From an uncultured Acidobacteriota bacterium (GTDB lineage Bacteria; Acidobacteriota; Blastocatellia; Pyrinomonadales; Pyrinomonadaceae): DNA of 64,000 bases. Location: positions 62,001 to 126,000 of the forward strand of contig CALMAH010000036.1 in assembly GCA_937859595.1 (NCBI GenBank). The letters are read 5' to 3'. Made by a program: the position numbers and the translations under genes. Each line of letters opens with the position of its first letter. Positions within the stretch are counted from its first letter, which is position 1. A model generated the notes under the pieces. That model did no database searches. It saw only the letters and a list, made by a program, of their open reading frames with translations, and had not been told where the DNA came from. Below are positions 1 through 9,407 of this stretch, piece by piece.

Positions 1-1
1 C

Positions 2-847
2 GAGGACGCCATTTCATCTGCCGCATCCGATCTAAGGTCATCGGGGGTTCCTGATCCGCTCCGGGATGCGCGGACGCTGCTCTCGTCCGTCTTGGGCAGA
101 GATCTGGCGTTCATTATCGCCCATCCGGAGTACATACTTTCCGACGACGAGCGTCGAGGCCTGGCTAGTGCAGTATTCCGGCGCTCGGCCCGTGAGCCGC
201 TACAGTACATTGTTGGGCATCAAGAGTTTTACGGTCTTAGGTTTCGAGTTACGCCGGAAGTTCTGATCCCGAGGCCGGAAACGGAGGCCGTTGTTGAGAC
301 GGTGATCGGTCTTCTTGAAAGGTTGCCGGAACCGAGGTTTTTTGAGGTCGGAGTCGGCTCGGGCTGCATCTCGGTGTCTATCCTGAAACATCTGCCAGGA
401 GCTTGCGCGGTCGGATCGGACATATCTGAAACCGCTATTGCCGTTGCACGCGAAAATGCTGAACGGCATGGGGTCCTTTCGCGTTTTGAGCTTGTTTGCA
501 CTGATATTTTTTCCGACCTTGCTTCCAACAAAAGGTATGACGTCATTGTCTCAAATCCGCCTTATGTCGATATCCGAGAAGTGGCCTCGCTTCAGTCTGA
601 GGTCCGCGATTTTGAGCCGCGTATCGCGCTGACCGACAACGCCGACGGCTTGAGTATTATTCGCCGTATCGTGGAGTCTTCACCGATGCATCTGAAGCCG
701 CGAGGAGCGCTTGTGCTCGAGATAGGTTTTCGGCAATCTCAAGCTGTCGGCGAGATGTTCGAAAGGGCACTATGGGGCGAGCCCGAGTTCCGTCCCGATC
801 TTAGCGGCATTCCACGCGTAGTACTTGCCTTTCTGGACGATTTGTGA
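2..847 (+). CDS. prmC: PrmC/HemK release factor glutamine N5-methyltransferase, 5' partial
   Basis: This enzyme methylates the glutamine of the GGQ motif in peptide chain release factors, using S-adenosylmethionine in the cytoplasm. The frame is open from base 2, and the residues before the first possible start (TTG at 92) include GVPDPLRDARTLL, typical of the PrmC N-terminal helical domain, so the true start lies left of the window. The methyltransferase core follows: IPRPETE, then the SAM-binding loop EVGVGSGCIS, then the catalytic NPPYVD motif that holds the substrate glutamine. The C terminus is complete. prmC usually follows prfA, which cannot be seen here. Family assignment is firm; only the missing 5' end is uncertain. 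Confidence 0.95.
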   Translation, partial: EDAISSAASDLRSSGVPDPLRDARTLLSSVLGRDLAFIIAHPEYILSDDERRGLASAVFRRSAREPLQYIVGHQEFYGLRFRVTPEVLIPRPETEAVVETVIGLLERLPEPRFFEVGVGSGCISVSILKHLPGACAVGSDISETAIAVARENAERHGVLSRFELVCTDIFSDLASNKRYDVIVSNPPYVDIREVASLQSEVRDFEPRIALTDNADGLSIIRRIVESSPMHLKPRGALVLEIGFRQSQAVGEMFERALWGEPEFRPDLSGIPRVVLAFLDDL

Positions 848-984
848 TTACTATAAGGGCGTTCGAAGACATCTGAACTATAGAGCCCCGGGGGCATAGT
901 CATCCGACGCTTCGGACCGGATCGGCCTGCTTTTTGTTTTGTATTTGACGTGAGTTCATTTTTCGTTTATCGGAGGTGAAGGAG

Positions 985-1173
985 ATGATGTATCTATTGT
1001 TGGCCCTTGTTTCGTTTTTGATCACGGCCGGAACATTTTATTACTATGTTCAGACCGCCCAAACGATCTTTATTGTTCTTGCGTTTATTTTTCTCGCCGC
1101 AGGTGTGGTTTGTGGCGGACTGTTTATGTCCGGCCGGGTAAATCAGAAAGAAGACATTCATATTACCGAATAG
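985..1173 (+). CDS. Small two-helix membrane protein of unknown function
   Basis: A short protein of about 62 residues made almost entirely of two hydrophobic segments (YLLLALVSFLITAGTFYYYV and FIVLAFIFLAAGVVCGGLFM) with a short charged C-terminal tail. An upstream GTG at 976 is in frame, but GGAGGTGA at 972-979 is correctly spaced as a ribosome binding site for ATG 985, so 985 is preferred. I recognise no family. The gene stands alone between prmC and the nfu gene and is followed by two hairpin-plus-T structures, so it is probably its own transcription unit or the end of the prmC unit. Confidence 0.6.
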   Translation: MMYLLLALVSFLITAGTFYYYVQTAQTIFIVLAFIFLAAGVVCGGLFMSGRVNQKEDIHITE

Positions 1174-1190
1174 AAGGTTGGCCGCCTGGC

Positions 1191-1266
1191 AGGTCCAGAG
1201 AGACCTTTTTTTGATCGCTCCTTTTTCAATGAAGCGGATAGCTTATTTTGGGCTGTCCGCTTTTTT
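1191..1266 (+). terminator. Two successive hairpin/T-tract terminators
   Basis: The stronger hairpin pairs GCGGATAGC (1234-1242) with GCTGTCCGC (1252-1260), nine pairs with one G-U, followed directly by six T. Just before it, AGGTC (1191-1195) pairs with GACCT (1202-1206) and is followed by T6, a weaker terminator. Both fit the end of the small membrane protein gene. Confidence 0.75.
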
Positions 1267-1375
1267 GTTTTTCGAAGTTCACATAACCGCCAGCTTGCCT
1301 AATGTTGACAAAAATGTAAGGATTTAAGAAAATCAGGGGAAGGCGGCGTTCGTGTCGCTTGAAATAGGAATATCG

Positions 1376-1942
1376 ATGCCAAAGATCGCAGACATCCAAG
1401 AAACACCAAATCCGAATGCCGTCAAGTTTATCTTGAAAGAGCCGGTATCGTTTGGAACGTCTCATTCGTTCAGCGATGCGGAAAGTGCGGCGGACGATGA
1501 ATTGGCGAGATCCATCTTTGAGGTCGGCAATGTTGTCTCCGTGTTCTACATGGACAAAATGATAACCGTCGAGAAGACGGATGATGCCGAATGGGATGAG
1601 GTGTTGCCCGAATTGGCAGTTCCGATCCGAGCCGCCGAAGGTCTTTCTGTGTCAAACGGCAATGGCGGCGCGGCAAGATCGGTTGGTGGGGCACTAGCCG
1701 CCGCAATTGATGACGATCCGAAACTTCGGGAGATCGATGCGCTGTTAGACGAACGAATACGCCCTTATCTTGCGAGCGACGGCGGATGGCTTGAGATCGT
1801 CGAACTCGTCGGGCAGACCCTCAAGATCAGGTATCAAGGTGCGTGTGGAAGCTGTCCCAGTTCGCTGACCGGCACGCTTATGGCCATCGAAAATATGATC
1901 AGAGAGGAAATAGACCCCGATATCGAAGTCGTTGTTACCTGA
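1376..1942 (+). CDS. Nfu-type Fe-S cluster scaffold/carrier protein
   Basis: Nfu proteins carry a [4Fe-4S] cluster between subunits and hand it to client enzymes in the cytoplasm. The N-terminal half is an Nfu_N domain beginning [11 protein letters not shown] short Gly/Ala/Ser-rich linker follows, and the C-terminal NifU-like domain has the invariant CGSC motif preceded by IRYQGA. ATG 1376 gives the family-typical start [14 protein letters not shown]; an in-frame GTG at 1352 would add eight residues with no better ribosome site. The nearest genes are unrelated, so this looks like a single-gene unit. Ferredoxin-type proteins at 47.4-58.3 kb are plausible clients, but that is inference. Confidence 0.9.
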   Translation: MPKIADIQETPNPNAVKFILKEPVSFGTSHSFSDAESAADDELARSIFEVGNVVSVFYMDKMITVEKTDDAEWDEVLPELAVPIRAAEGLSVSNGNGGAARSVGGALAAAIDDDPKLREIDALLDERIRPYLASDGGWLEIVELVGQTLKIRYQGACGSCPSSLTGTLMAIENMIREEIDPDIEVVVT

Positions 1943-2131
1943 ACATTCGAGCACATTATCTGCTTTACTGACAATAATTTCTTGACATTCGCTGCTATCA
2001 TTGGCCATAATCCAAGAGGCGGCGATTTACTTTAAATTGTCGTTACATCCGCAAAACTGCCTTTCTACGACATCCGCTCGCCAATTTTTCCTTGGGCCAT
2101 TGTATTCACGATTTTTTGGAGGAAATACCTA

Positions 2132-3967
2132 GTGACTAGTGAAGAACTCGAAATTAGCCTACGGACTGAGTTCGAAAACCACCTGAAGGACACCATCGCT
2201 GCCATTAGGCAAGACGTCGCCGAATTTCAAAAGAATTTCGAGGCCGAGTTTGCCAAGCACCGTTCCCAGCTTGATGAAGCGATCCGCATCCTTGCGGAAC
2301 GTGTTTCTATACCCCCAGAGCTAAATAAGGGATTTGCCGAGTCAGTTGTGGAACACTTGCGGCTTGCTCGCGACGAAGGAGCGCAGATTACCGCTGCTGC
2401 CTTCGGCGAAGCTGAAAAACTTCGAACAGAAGTGGCGGATACCTCCCGTTATGACGTTCTCCGAAACGCTATTAACGACATCAGCTCTCAAGGAACTCAA
2501 GCGGCCATTCTTAGGTCACTGGTTGAACACGCATCTGAGTTTGCGCCGCGCGGAGCATTCTTCATCCTTAAGAACGAACAATTTGTAGGATGGAAGGTTT
2601 TTGGGTCCGTGGGTTCCAAGACGGACGCTGATGCACAGGCGGTGCGATTTCCCGCAACAGACGGAACCATCTTGGCTCAATCCGTCAATACTCTTTCCGC
2701 CGCGGAGGGAGCCTATGGCTCATACGAGGATGACGAAAAGTTCCTCGGGCCGCTGGACCTAGGACGGCCTGATCGTATGTATGCGGTGCCCCTGACCGCG
2801 CGCGGCCGAGGTGTCGCCGTACTATATGCCGACTATGGGACCGAAGGCATATCGCTTAACAAGGAGGCTCTTGAAACCCTGGTTCGCGTCGCCGGCTTGA
2901 CCGTCGAGCTTAGGGCGGCTGTTCCGGCTGTCTCTGCTCCTGCTGAAGTGCAAACCACTTCCGAACCTTCTCCTGAAACGGCTGGTGAGCGGCCGTCATC
3001 AGAATATGAAGTAGGGGCAGCCTACGAAGAATCACCTCAGATCCACGAGGATCTTTCTTATGGTTCCACCCCTGAAGTGGATCATGTGGAAGAGATTGCC
3101 GCTGTCGAAGAAGAGTCTGTTTACGAGGAACTTCCGGAGCAGCCTCTGGTTGAACACGACATGCCCGCTGTGTCGCCGTTTGATGCCCCGGTCGAAGAGC
3201 CCGTAACTGACTCTGTAGGGGTGGTTCAGGAAGAGGAGTATTCCGGAGCGGTCGTATATGAAGAGCCCGTATCCGAAGCGCAGGCGGATGCTGTCGAATA
3301 TGAGGTCGAATACGAGTACGAGGGTACTCATGAAGAGCAGGAATCGGCTGCCGAACCTGCCACGCAGGATCATAGATTTGAGACCTTTTCTCGCGAGCCG
3401 ATCGCGCAGGATCATACACAGGCCTCTGACCAGGTTGAGCCGGAAACATCATTCGAGGCGCCCGGGCAAGTGGGTGGTTCCGAGCCGTTTGACGCACCGG
3501 TAGAGACCGTTTCTGCCGTCGAAGAACCGGTCGATCGGCCTGCCGAACCCTCGCTTGCTTATACGAACGGACAACCGACCGAGGCCGCCGAAGTCTCCGG
3601 CCAGCCCGCAGTTGAAGGTGTCGGCACTTCCCAGTTCAAGGGCCGTTTTAGCGACCGAATGCTCGATCTGCCGATAGACGTACCTGAGGATGAGAAAAAA
3701 CTTCACAACAACGCCCGACGATTTGCTCGGCTGCTTGTTTCCGAGATCAAACTCTATAACGAACAAAAGGTCGTGGAAGGCCGCGAGGCCGCTGATCTCT
3801 ACGATCGGCTCCGCGAGGCGATCGACCGCTCCCGCGAAATGTATGACAAGCGTGTGGAATCGCATGTTGCTGACAAGTTCGATTATTTCCACTATGAGTT
3901 GGTAAACAGTCTTGCAGAGGGCGATTCCGAAAAGCTGGGAGCGAACTACCCTGGAGCGGTCGTTTAA
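2132..3967 (+). CDS. Large acidic protein with coiled coil, GAF-like domain and conserved C-terminal helices
   Basis: A GTG start at 2132 follows GGAGG at about 2119. Residues 1-100 are charged and helical, probably a coiled coil. Residues about 105-260 look like a GAF-type sensory domain (from RYDVLRNAINDISSQGTQ to the VPLTARGRGVAVLYADY strand pattern), although no ligand residues can be assigned. Residues about 270-500 are low-complexity and Glu/Pro/Val-rich, full of EEP and YEE words. The last 90 residues (RFARLLVSEIKLYNEQKV onward) are a compact helical domain that is probably the conserved core. No signal peptide or membrane segment is visible. Function unknown; a cytoplasmic scaffold or signalling adaptor is only a guess. 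Confidence 0.75.
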   Translation: MTSEELEISLRTEFENHLKDTIAAIRQDVAEFQKNFEAEFAKHRSQLDEAIRILAERVSIPPELNKGFAESVVEHLRLARDEGAQITAAAFGEAEKLRTEVADTSRYDVLRNAINDISSQGTQAAILRSLVEHASEFAPRGAFFILKNEQFVGWKVFGSVGSKTDADAQAVRFPATDGTILAQSVNTLSAAEGAYGSYEDDEKFLGPLDLGRPDRMYAVPLTARGRGVAVLYADYGTEGISLNKEALETLVRVAGLTVELRAAVPAVSAPAEVQTTSEPSPETAGERPSSEYEVGAAYEESPQIHEDLSYGSTPEVDHVEEIAAVEEESVYEELPEQPLVEHDMPAVSPFDAPVEEPVTDSVGVVQEEEYSGAVVYEEPVSEAQADAVEYEVEYEYEGTHEEQESAAEPATQDHRFETFSREPIAQDHTQASDQVEPETSFEAPGQVGGSEPFDAPVETVSAVEEPVDRPAEPSLAYTNGQPTEAAEVSGQPAVEGVGTSQFKGRFSDRMLDLPIDVPEDEKKLHNNARRFARLLVSEIKLYNEQKVVEGREAADLYDRLREAIDRSREMYDKRVESHVADKFDYFHYELVNSLAEGDSEKLGANYPGAVV

Positions 3968-3996
3968 CAAGACCGCTGGGAAACTCAACCTTGATT

Positions 3997-4026
3997 GGGC
4001 CGGCTTTTCGTCGGCCCGTTTTGTTG
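3997..4026 (+). terminator. Rho-independent terminator
   Basis: GGGCCG (3997-4002) pairs with CGGCCC (4012-4017) around a nine-base loop, followed by a T-rich run. It lies 30 bases after the stop of the GAF-like gene. Confidence 0.8.
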
Positions 4027-4072
4027 TTCGGACGGCTTTTCGCGCAGATGCCGAGCATTATAAGATTGAAAT

Positions 4073-5413
4073 ATGCCAAAGTCCTTCAAATGTGTATCCT
4101 GCTCTGCCCCGCTTGAGTTCGAAGGAAACGCAATGCAGAAGTGCGGTTTTTGCGGTGTTAATGTGATCGTCCCGCCAGAGGTTTTCTATATTGATCAGCA
4201 GAGCAGGCCTGTCCGGCAAGATGATCCGAATCTGATCCGTGCCGAAAAACTTGCAGAGATAATGGGGCAGATCGCTCAAGGACAGAAGATCCACGCAATA
4301 AAGGGTATCCGAGATATATTTGGCATGGGGCTCGCAGAGGCGAAGTCTGCCGTAGAGTCTCTCGAACGCGGCGAAAGTGTTGATCTCTCATCCATAAGTC
4401 AGCGATCGCAAGGAGCGCAGGGGGAACGCATCTCGTCCGGAGGGTCTGTTATTCCACCGGAGGCGGCGCGGACTGCCGCAAAGGTCGCGGGTGGCTCTTT
4501 ATTAGTCGGTTTTCTTGCTGTGGTGAGTCTCGCAGTGGCCGGTGCGGTAATGTTCTTTTCGTTTTCTGCTGACGAGCCTGAACCGGTTGCCTCTGGCATC
4601 AAGACGATGGAAACGGTCGGTTCAGCAGCGGGCGGTGAGTCGCAAGGCATTTCGGAGGTGATGCGTATCGGCGGCAGAGGGACCGGGGCGGGTAGGTTTC
4701 AGGACAATCGGGTAGTCGCCGTTGATGGCGACGGCCGTATATTTAGCGGCGATTACAATGGCGGCAGGATCCAATCGTTTGACGCCACAGGCGAGTTTCT
4801 AGATGTTTGGACACTGGGCGATGGCATTCTAATATTTGACCTCGCCGCCTCTCGCCGCGGCCGGGTCTATCTTCTAACCCAGCGAGGTATTCGTGCATTC
4901 GAATCAGAAACGGGAAAGGAGGTCGCCTCCGTAGATGACCGTTACGGCCGCGGCCTTGCGGTTGGCCTTGACGGTCGAGTTTACCTTGCGGGTAGAAAGG
5001 GTATCGCAATCTATGACGCTGACCTGAAACTCATCAAGGAGTTTCCAAAGGCAGGTGACGACGCAAGCTCGAGCCTGGGGTTTGAGAAGATCGCTGTCGA
5101 TGGAATAGGCAATATGTTCATGATCGAACGTGCCTCTCGCGATATTATCAAGTTCTCGTCGGATGGAAAATTCCTGAACAGAATACCCACGGACAAAGGC
5201 GGCGGTTCGGCTAACGCCATCGCAATTGACCCGACCGGTCGTATTTACATTTCAAAGACCAGCTCGATAAACATCTATTCACCCGAAGGCAGACCTCTTG
5301 TCACCATCAAGGCTGATCAGGCTTTTGGAATGGCATTCAATAGTGCAGGCGAATTGTACGTGGCCTCCCGGCCCGAAATAGTAAAAAAACGCGTCGAGAT
5401 CGATCAACTATAG
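4073..5413 (+). CDS. Zinc-ribbon / L7-L12-like / membrane-anchored beta-propeller protein
   Basis: An unusual domain string. Residues about 5-30 form a zinc ribbon with two CxxC pairs (CVSCSAP and CGFCGV). Residues about 65-100 (HAIKGIRDIFGMGLAEAKSAVE) match the C-terminal fold of ribosomal protein L7/L12. One hydrophobic segment follows at about 140-165. The remaining 270 residues are repeated blades with DGRIFSGDYNGGRIQSFD-like patterns, resembling an NHL/six-bladed beta-propeller. The likely topology is a cytosolic N terminus with an exported propeller. ATG 4073 has no clear ribosome site. The gene is flanked by a terminator before and a 226-base gap after, so it is probably monocistronic. 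No specific function is recognised. Confidence 0.75.
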   Translation: MPKSFKCVSCSAPLEFEGNAMQKCGFCGVNVIVPPEVFYIDQQSRPVRQDDPNLIRAEKLAEIMGQIAQGQKIHAIKGIRDIFGMGLAEAKSAVESLERGESVDLSSISQRSQGAQGERISSGGSVIPPEAARTAAKVAGGSLLVGFLAVVSLAVAGAVMFFSFSADEPEPVASGIKTMETVGSAAGGESQGISEVMRIGGRGTGAGRFQDNRVVAVDGDGRIFSGDYNGGRIQSFDATGEFLDVWTLGDGILIFDLAASRRGRVYLLTQRGIRAFESETGKEVASVDDRYGRGLAVGLDGRVYLAGRKGIAIYDADLKLIKEFPKAGDDASSSLGFEKIAVDGIGNMFMIERASRDIIKFSSDGKFLNRIPTDKGGGSANAIAIDPTGRIYISKTSSINIYSPEGRPLVTIKADQAFGMAFNSAGELYVASRPEIVKKRVEIDQL

Positions 5414-5639
5414 AACGCACGATTTGGTCGCTGGCCTTAGATAAACACACCAAATCGTGATACTTAGGTTCCGTTTCTAATGTAAAGACATCGTATTTGC
5501 GGGCGGAAGATGTGTAAAGAAGTGTATGCATTGATTCGGTACGGTATTTGCATCCGATCTATGGTAAAGAGGCGTCCCCGGGACGACACATCCCCTTGAT
5601 ACCGGGCCGCAGGAAAAGTGATCCGTAGAGGAGACAACC

Positions 5640-7832
5640 ATGATCAAGATGCCCATCAAACAATTTGCAGGATTTTTTGCATTCGTTCTGTTGTTTGCAG
5701 CAGCTGCGTTCGGGTACATTCCGGACGACGATGATATCCCGGAGGTGACCGATCGCGTCGCCCGCATCAGCGACCTTAAGGGCGATGTGCGCATCAAGCG
5801 CTTCGAGACCGACGAATGGGAAACGGCCGTTCTTAACTTGCCGATCGTCGAGGGCGATGAGATCGCCGCAGATGCCGGTGCGAGGTTCGAGCTTCAGTTC
5901 GGGAGCCACAAGTTTGTACGCGTATCCGACGGATCCTATCTACGGATAGTGACCCTCAAGGAGGAGGGTATCGCGGTTAGTCTTTCCACGGGCATTATGT
6001 CCGTGCGCCTTCTTGAATTCGACCCCAACAATTCATTTTTCGAGATCGATCTTCCCGGTTCAACTGTGGCCGTACAGGCGGCGGGCCGGTACCGCGTTGA
6101 TGCGGGTGGGATCGATTTTGACGGTGTGAGTATTTCGGTTAGCGAAGGCGGCATTGCACGCGTTTATTCGTCCACGTCGGGCTTTACGCTCCAAGATGGC
6201 CGGTCAGCAAAGGTCTTTAACGACGGGCGTCGCTCAGGAGAATGGGAATTCAGCGATTTTGCAGGGCTGAATGACGAATTCGACTCATGGACACTTGAAC
6301 GCGAGGGGATAGTTGATCGCAGGCTCTTCAATGCCCGTTATGACGAGTATTATGACAGGGACATCTATGGGGCCGATGAGCTTGACAGCTATGGTGATTG
6401 GGTCCACTCGGTCGATTATGGTTACATTTGGCGCCCGTCGCGAGCCTCTTTAAGGTCTTATAGTGATTGGTCGCCCTATCGATATGGGCATTGGCGCTGG
6501 ATACCGGCGTTTGGATGGACATGGGTCAATGACGAGCCTTGGGGATGGGCAACATATCACCACGGCAGATGGATCTGGTACAACGGCGGATGGTATTGGT
6601 CGCCCTACGGCTATTTCCGTACAGGCCGGAGTTGGTGGCGTCCCGCGATCGTTTATATGACGATTTACAACAATTATGTTTGCTGGTATCCGCTGCCCTA
6701 TTACTATCCGTATTACAACTATAATCGGCACTATCTGCAACGAAAAGACCCACGGCGGCATGGTGCGGTCAATACCGCCCGACGCCAACCGTCGCCCGTG
6801 CCGACATTGCCTGGCGGGCCGGGTATGACGGCCGAAGAGCGAAGGGCAAGATACAACGAGCGTCGAGGCATACCGCCGCCGGGATCGGTTGTGACAGCCA
6901 ACAAGGTCGATTTCGGAAGCGGTCGGGAAACCATTCGACGAGCGCCGATCGAGATCGGGAACGAAATTGCGAAAAAAGACCCGTTCGAGACCAGAACTCC
7001 GCCGATCTTGCCGGAGCGGCGTGAGCTTAACAGCAGGATGAGCAAGGATATCGTGACCGAACGGCCTGTGATCGCGGCAAAAGCCGAAGTTCGCAGCCGG
7101 ACAGGAGCAGCACCTCGCCGAAGCGATGCCCCGCTCGATGGAGAACTAAGGAACACAAGGATGCTTGGCGGCCGTGCGCCGATGGAAACAGTTCCGAGGC
7201 CCGCCGAGCCCGTTCAGCCCCGAACGGACACAACGGTAACTGCCCCGCCTCGTCGGACAGGCGCATTTGAGCGGCCTGCGCCGGCTCCGCGCCAGCAGCC
7301 TGCCGAACGGCGGCCCGGGGAAACGCCACCGATAGTCGAGGCACCTCCGAGGACCACACCACGGGCACCGGCCCCTATTGAGAACAAGCGGGAACCCGCA
7401 CCAAGGTCCGAGCCGGCTCCTCGGCCTCAGCCGCAACCTCGTTCGGAACCTGCTCCGCGATCAGAGCCGGCTCCGAGAGCACAGCCTGCACCCGAGAAAA
7501 AGGATGATCCGCCGCCGGCCGAGAGACGCCAGCCCGAGACGTCACAGCCACGCCGGCCAAGCTCCACGCCGATTTTTGCAAATCCTCCCGCAAGGCCGAG
7601 CCCGCAGGTTCAGCGAGCGGCCCCCAGCCGTGAAACACCGCGGCCTGCCGCTCCGGCGCTGCGGTCTCCGGTTCGGCAGGAAGCGCAACGTCCCGCTCAA
7701 CGGCCACAGCCGGCCGCACCCCGTAGGGAGGCCCCGAGGCCCGCAGCTCCCGCCCAACGTCGTCAGCCCAGACAAGAGTCGCCGCGCCGGAACGATTCAC
7801 GTGGCTCCGATAAACCGGAAATGTCGAATTAG
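5640..7832 (+). CDS. Secreted FecR-domain protein with Trp/Tyr-rich DUF6600-like region and Pro/Arg-rich tail
   Basis: ATG 5640 follows GAGGAG at 5628-5633. A signal peptide covers about residues 1-25. A FecR-like domain follows (ISDLKGDVRIKR, then EGDEIAADAGARFELQFG). Residues about 255-345 are extraordinarily rich in Trp, Tyr and Gly (GHWRWIPAFGWTWVNDEPWG), matching the DUF6600 type found behind FecR domains. The C-terminal 300 residues are a disordered Pro/Arg/Ala tail with many PAPR and EPAPR repeats. FecR domains often act in the periplasm or envelope, but no sigma factor or TonB receptor is adjacent, so classical iron-citrate signalling is unlikely. Envelope-associated, role unknown. 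Confidence 0.8.
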   Translation: MIKMPIKQFAGFFAFVLLFAAAAFGYIPDDDDIPEVTDRVARISDLKGDVRIKRFETDEWETAVLNLPIVEGDEIAADAGARFELQFGSHKFVRVSDGSYLRIVTLKEEGIAVSLSTGIMSVRLLEFDPNNSFFEIDLPGSTVAVQAAGRYRVDAGGIDFDGVSISVSEGGIARVYSSTSGFTLQDGRSAKVFNDGRRSGEWEFSDFAGLNDEFDSWTLEREGIVDRRLFNARYDEYYDRDIYGADELDSYGDWVHSVDYGYIWRPSRASLRSYSDWSPYRYGHWRWIPAFGWTWVNDEPWGWATYHHGRWIWYNGGWYWSPYGYFRTGRSWWRPAIVYMTIYNNYVCWYPLPYYYPYYNYNRHYLQRKDPRRHGAVNTARRQPSPVPTLPGGPGMTAEERRARYNERRGIPPPGSVVTANKVDFGSGRETIRRAPIEIGNEIAKKDPFETRTPPILPERRELNSRMSKDIVTERPVIAAKAEVRSRTGAAPRRSDAPLDGELRNTRMLGGRAPMETVPRPAEPVQPRTDTTVTAPPRRTGAFERPAPAPRQQPAERRPGETPPIVEAPPRTTPRAPAPIENKREPAPRSEPAPRPQPQPRSEPAPRSEPAPRAQPAPEKKDDPPPAERRQPETSQPRRPSSTPIFANPPARPSPQVQRAAPSRETPRPAAPALRSPVRQEAQRPAQRPQPAAPRREAPRPAAPAQRRQPRQESPRRNDSRGSDKPEMSN

Positions 7833-7997
7833 GCCGGGGAGTTCCGGGTCTGGAAAAGTAAAAACATAATAGGCGGGAGCTACACACCTGTTTTCGCGCG
7901 GTCCTGTTGTCAGCATTGTGAAGGATCGTGGGCCATCCAGTTTTATCGCACGAAAAAGGTCCAAACCAATAAACCGAGACTTCGGATCGCGACGCCG

Positions 7998-9407
7998 TTA
8001 GCGACCCGTTGCAGCGGCTTTTGTGGACGGATCTTGTTCAAGGCCCAAGAACACCTTTTTGTCAACGGATCCCGGATCGCCTATAACGACAAAACGAAAG
8101 TTCGTAAAATATTTCTCTGAGACCCTTTGAACATCCTGCGGAGTAACAGCCCGCATCCGGTCGAGGAAGTCGAGCGACCGCCGCCAACCGCCGCCGATCA
8201 GCTCATAGCGCGCGAGTTCCGCTGCCTGGGCCGCATTGGTCTGCTGATCAAGGTAATAGTGTGTGAGAAACTGTCCTGCCATTCCGGCGATGAAATCTTC
8301 GTTCGTAAGCCGGGTCCGTAGCATATCTATCTGCTCACGCATAACTCTTACGGCCTCGTTTGCCTGTACGGCGGTCACATAGATCTTACCGGTATTCGCC
8401 GAAAAATTATCCAATTCGGCATTCGGTGCATAAGAAAGCTGTCGCTTCACCCTTACTTCTTCATACACCAACTGCTGGAGTATGGTGGTCGCCACCCGCA
8501 TCGCATAGTAGTCAGGATGACTTAAAGCTGGAGCGGCAAAGGCTCCCTGGATATAGTTCGTCTGTATGGTCCGGGGGGAGATGTCCACGGAAGGTTCTGA
8601 AAAATCGAGCGGAGGAAGTTCATTCTCCTTATATTCCCCCCTCGGCAGTTTCCCAAAAGACGCTGTGACCTTTGTCTTGAGGGCTTCTGGTTCAATGTCG
8701 CCTACTACGACCAATAGCATCCTTGACGTCTGCATCAGCCCTCTGTGGTATTCCTTCAGATCGTTAACCGAAATACCGGAAACGGTCCGCAGAGTTCCCG
8801 ACGGGCTGACCGAATACGGGTGCCCTCTGTATACAACCCTTTCCTGCGCTGTTTGCAAGGCGCCGTCGGGACTCGTCTCTGCTTCGCGAAGACCGGACAG
8901 CATCTGCTGACGAATGCGTTCCACATCCGCCGGCAGAAACGTCGGTTCGACCGCAACATCCGTAAAGATCTCCCAGACGCGGGTAAAATTTTCGGTCGTT
9001 GAGGCAAACGAGATCACTCCATAATCTCTTGAGCCGCCTCCTGCCAACGGGGCGCCGCCCATACGGGAAAGCTCTCGACGAAGTTGCTGCCGGCTAAATC
9101 GGCGTCCGCCTTCGGTAGCCGCTGCAAGGGTAAGATTTTCGATCCCGGCATTCTCCTCTGTCTGATTAAGAACGCCGCCGCGAAAGAAAAGCCCTCCGGC
9201 AAACGTTGGGGCAGCCTCGCGACGTTTTAAGATCACCTTCAGCCCGTTTACCTCAAACTCAGTGACCTGGCCGGCCTGATTATTGACAACGGGCGTCTGA
9301 GCAAAAGCGGGTGACCAGGCCCACAGCAGCAGGACCACAAGAATTAAAGGATACTTTGTAGTACGCATATTGGATGTATAACTAGTGTTGCGGCGGGCCA
9401 AACTCAC
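7998..9407 (-). CDS. M16-family peptidase-like protein, non-catalytic partner subunit
   Basis: This M16 (pitrilysin/processing-peptidase) fold protein has a signal peptide (KYPLILVVLLLWAWSPAFA). The region where active members carry HxxEH reads AGIENLTLAAATEGG, so the zinc ligands and catalytic glutamate are missing. It is therefore the structural half of a heterodimer with the upstream gene, as in mitochondrial processing peptidase and bacterial M16 pairs. The stop of the upstream gene overlaps the GTG start by four bases, indicating translational coupling. An in-frame ATG at 9368 would start immediately before the signal peptide and may be the real start. The protein presumably acts in the periplasm. 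Confidence 0.88.
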   Translation of the reverse strand: MSLARRNTSYTSNMRTTKYPLILVVLLLWAWSPAFAQTPVVNNQAGQVTEFEVNGLKVILKRREAAPTFAGGLFFRGGVLNQTEENAGIENLTLAAATEGGRRFSRQQLRRELSRMGGAPLAGGGSRDYGVISFASTTENFTRVWEIFTDVAVEPTFLPADVERIRQQMLSGLREAETSPDGALQTAQERVVYRGHPYSVSPSGTLRTVSGISVNDLKEYHRGLMQTSRMLLVVVGDIEPEALKTKVTASFGKLPRGEYKENELPPLDFSEPSVDISPRTIQTNYIQGAFAAPALSHPDYYAMRVATTILQQLVYEEVRVKRQLSYAPNAELDNFSANTGKIYVTAVQANEAVRVMREQIDMLRTRLTNEDFIAGMAGQFLTHYYLDQQTNAAQAAELARYELIGGGWRRSLDFLDRMRAVTPQDVQRVSEKYFTNFRFVVIGDPGSVDKKVFLGLEQDPSTKAAATGR

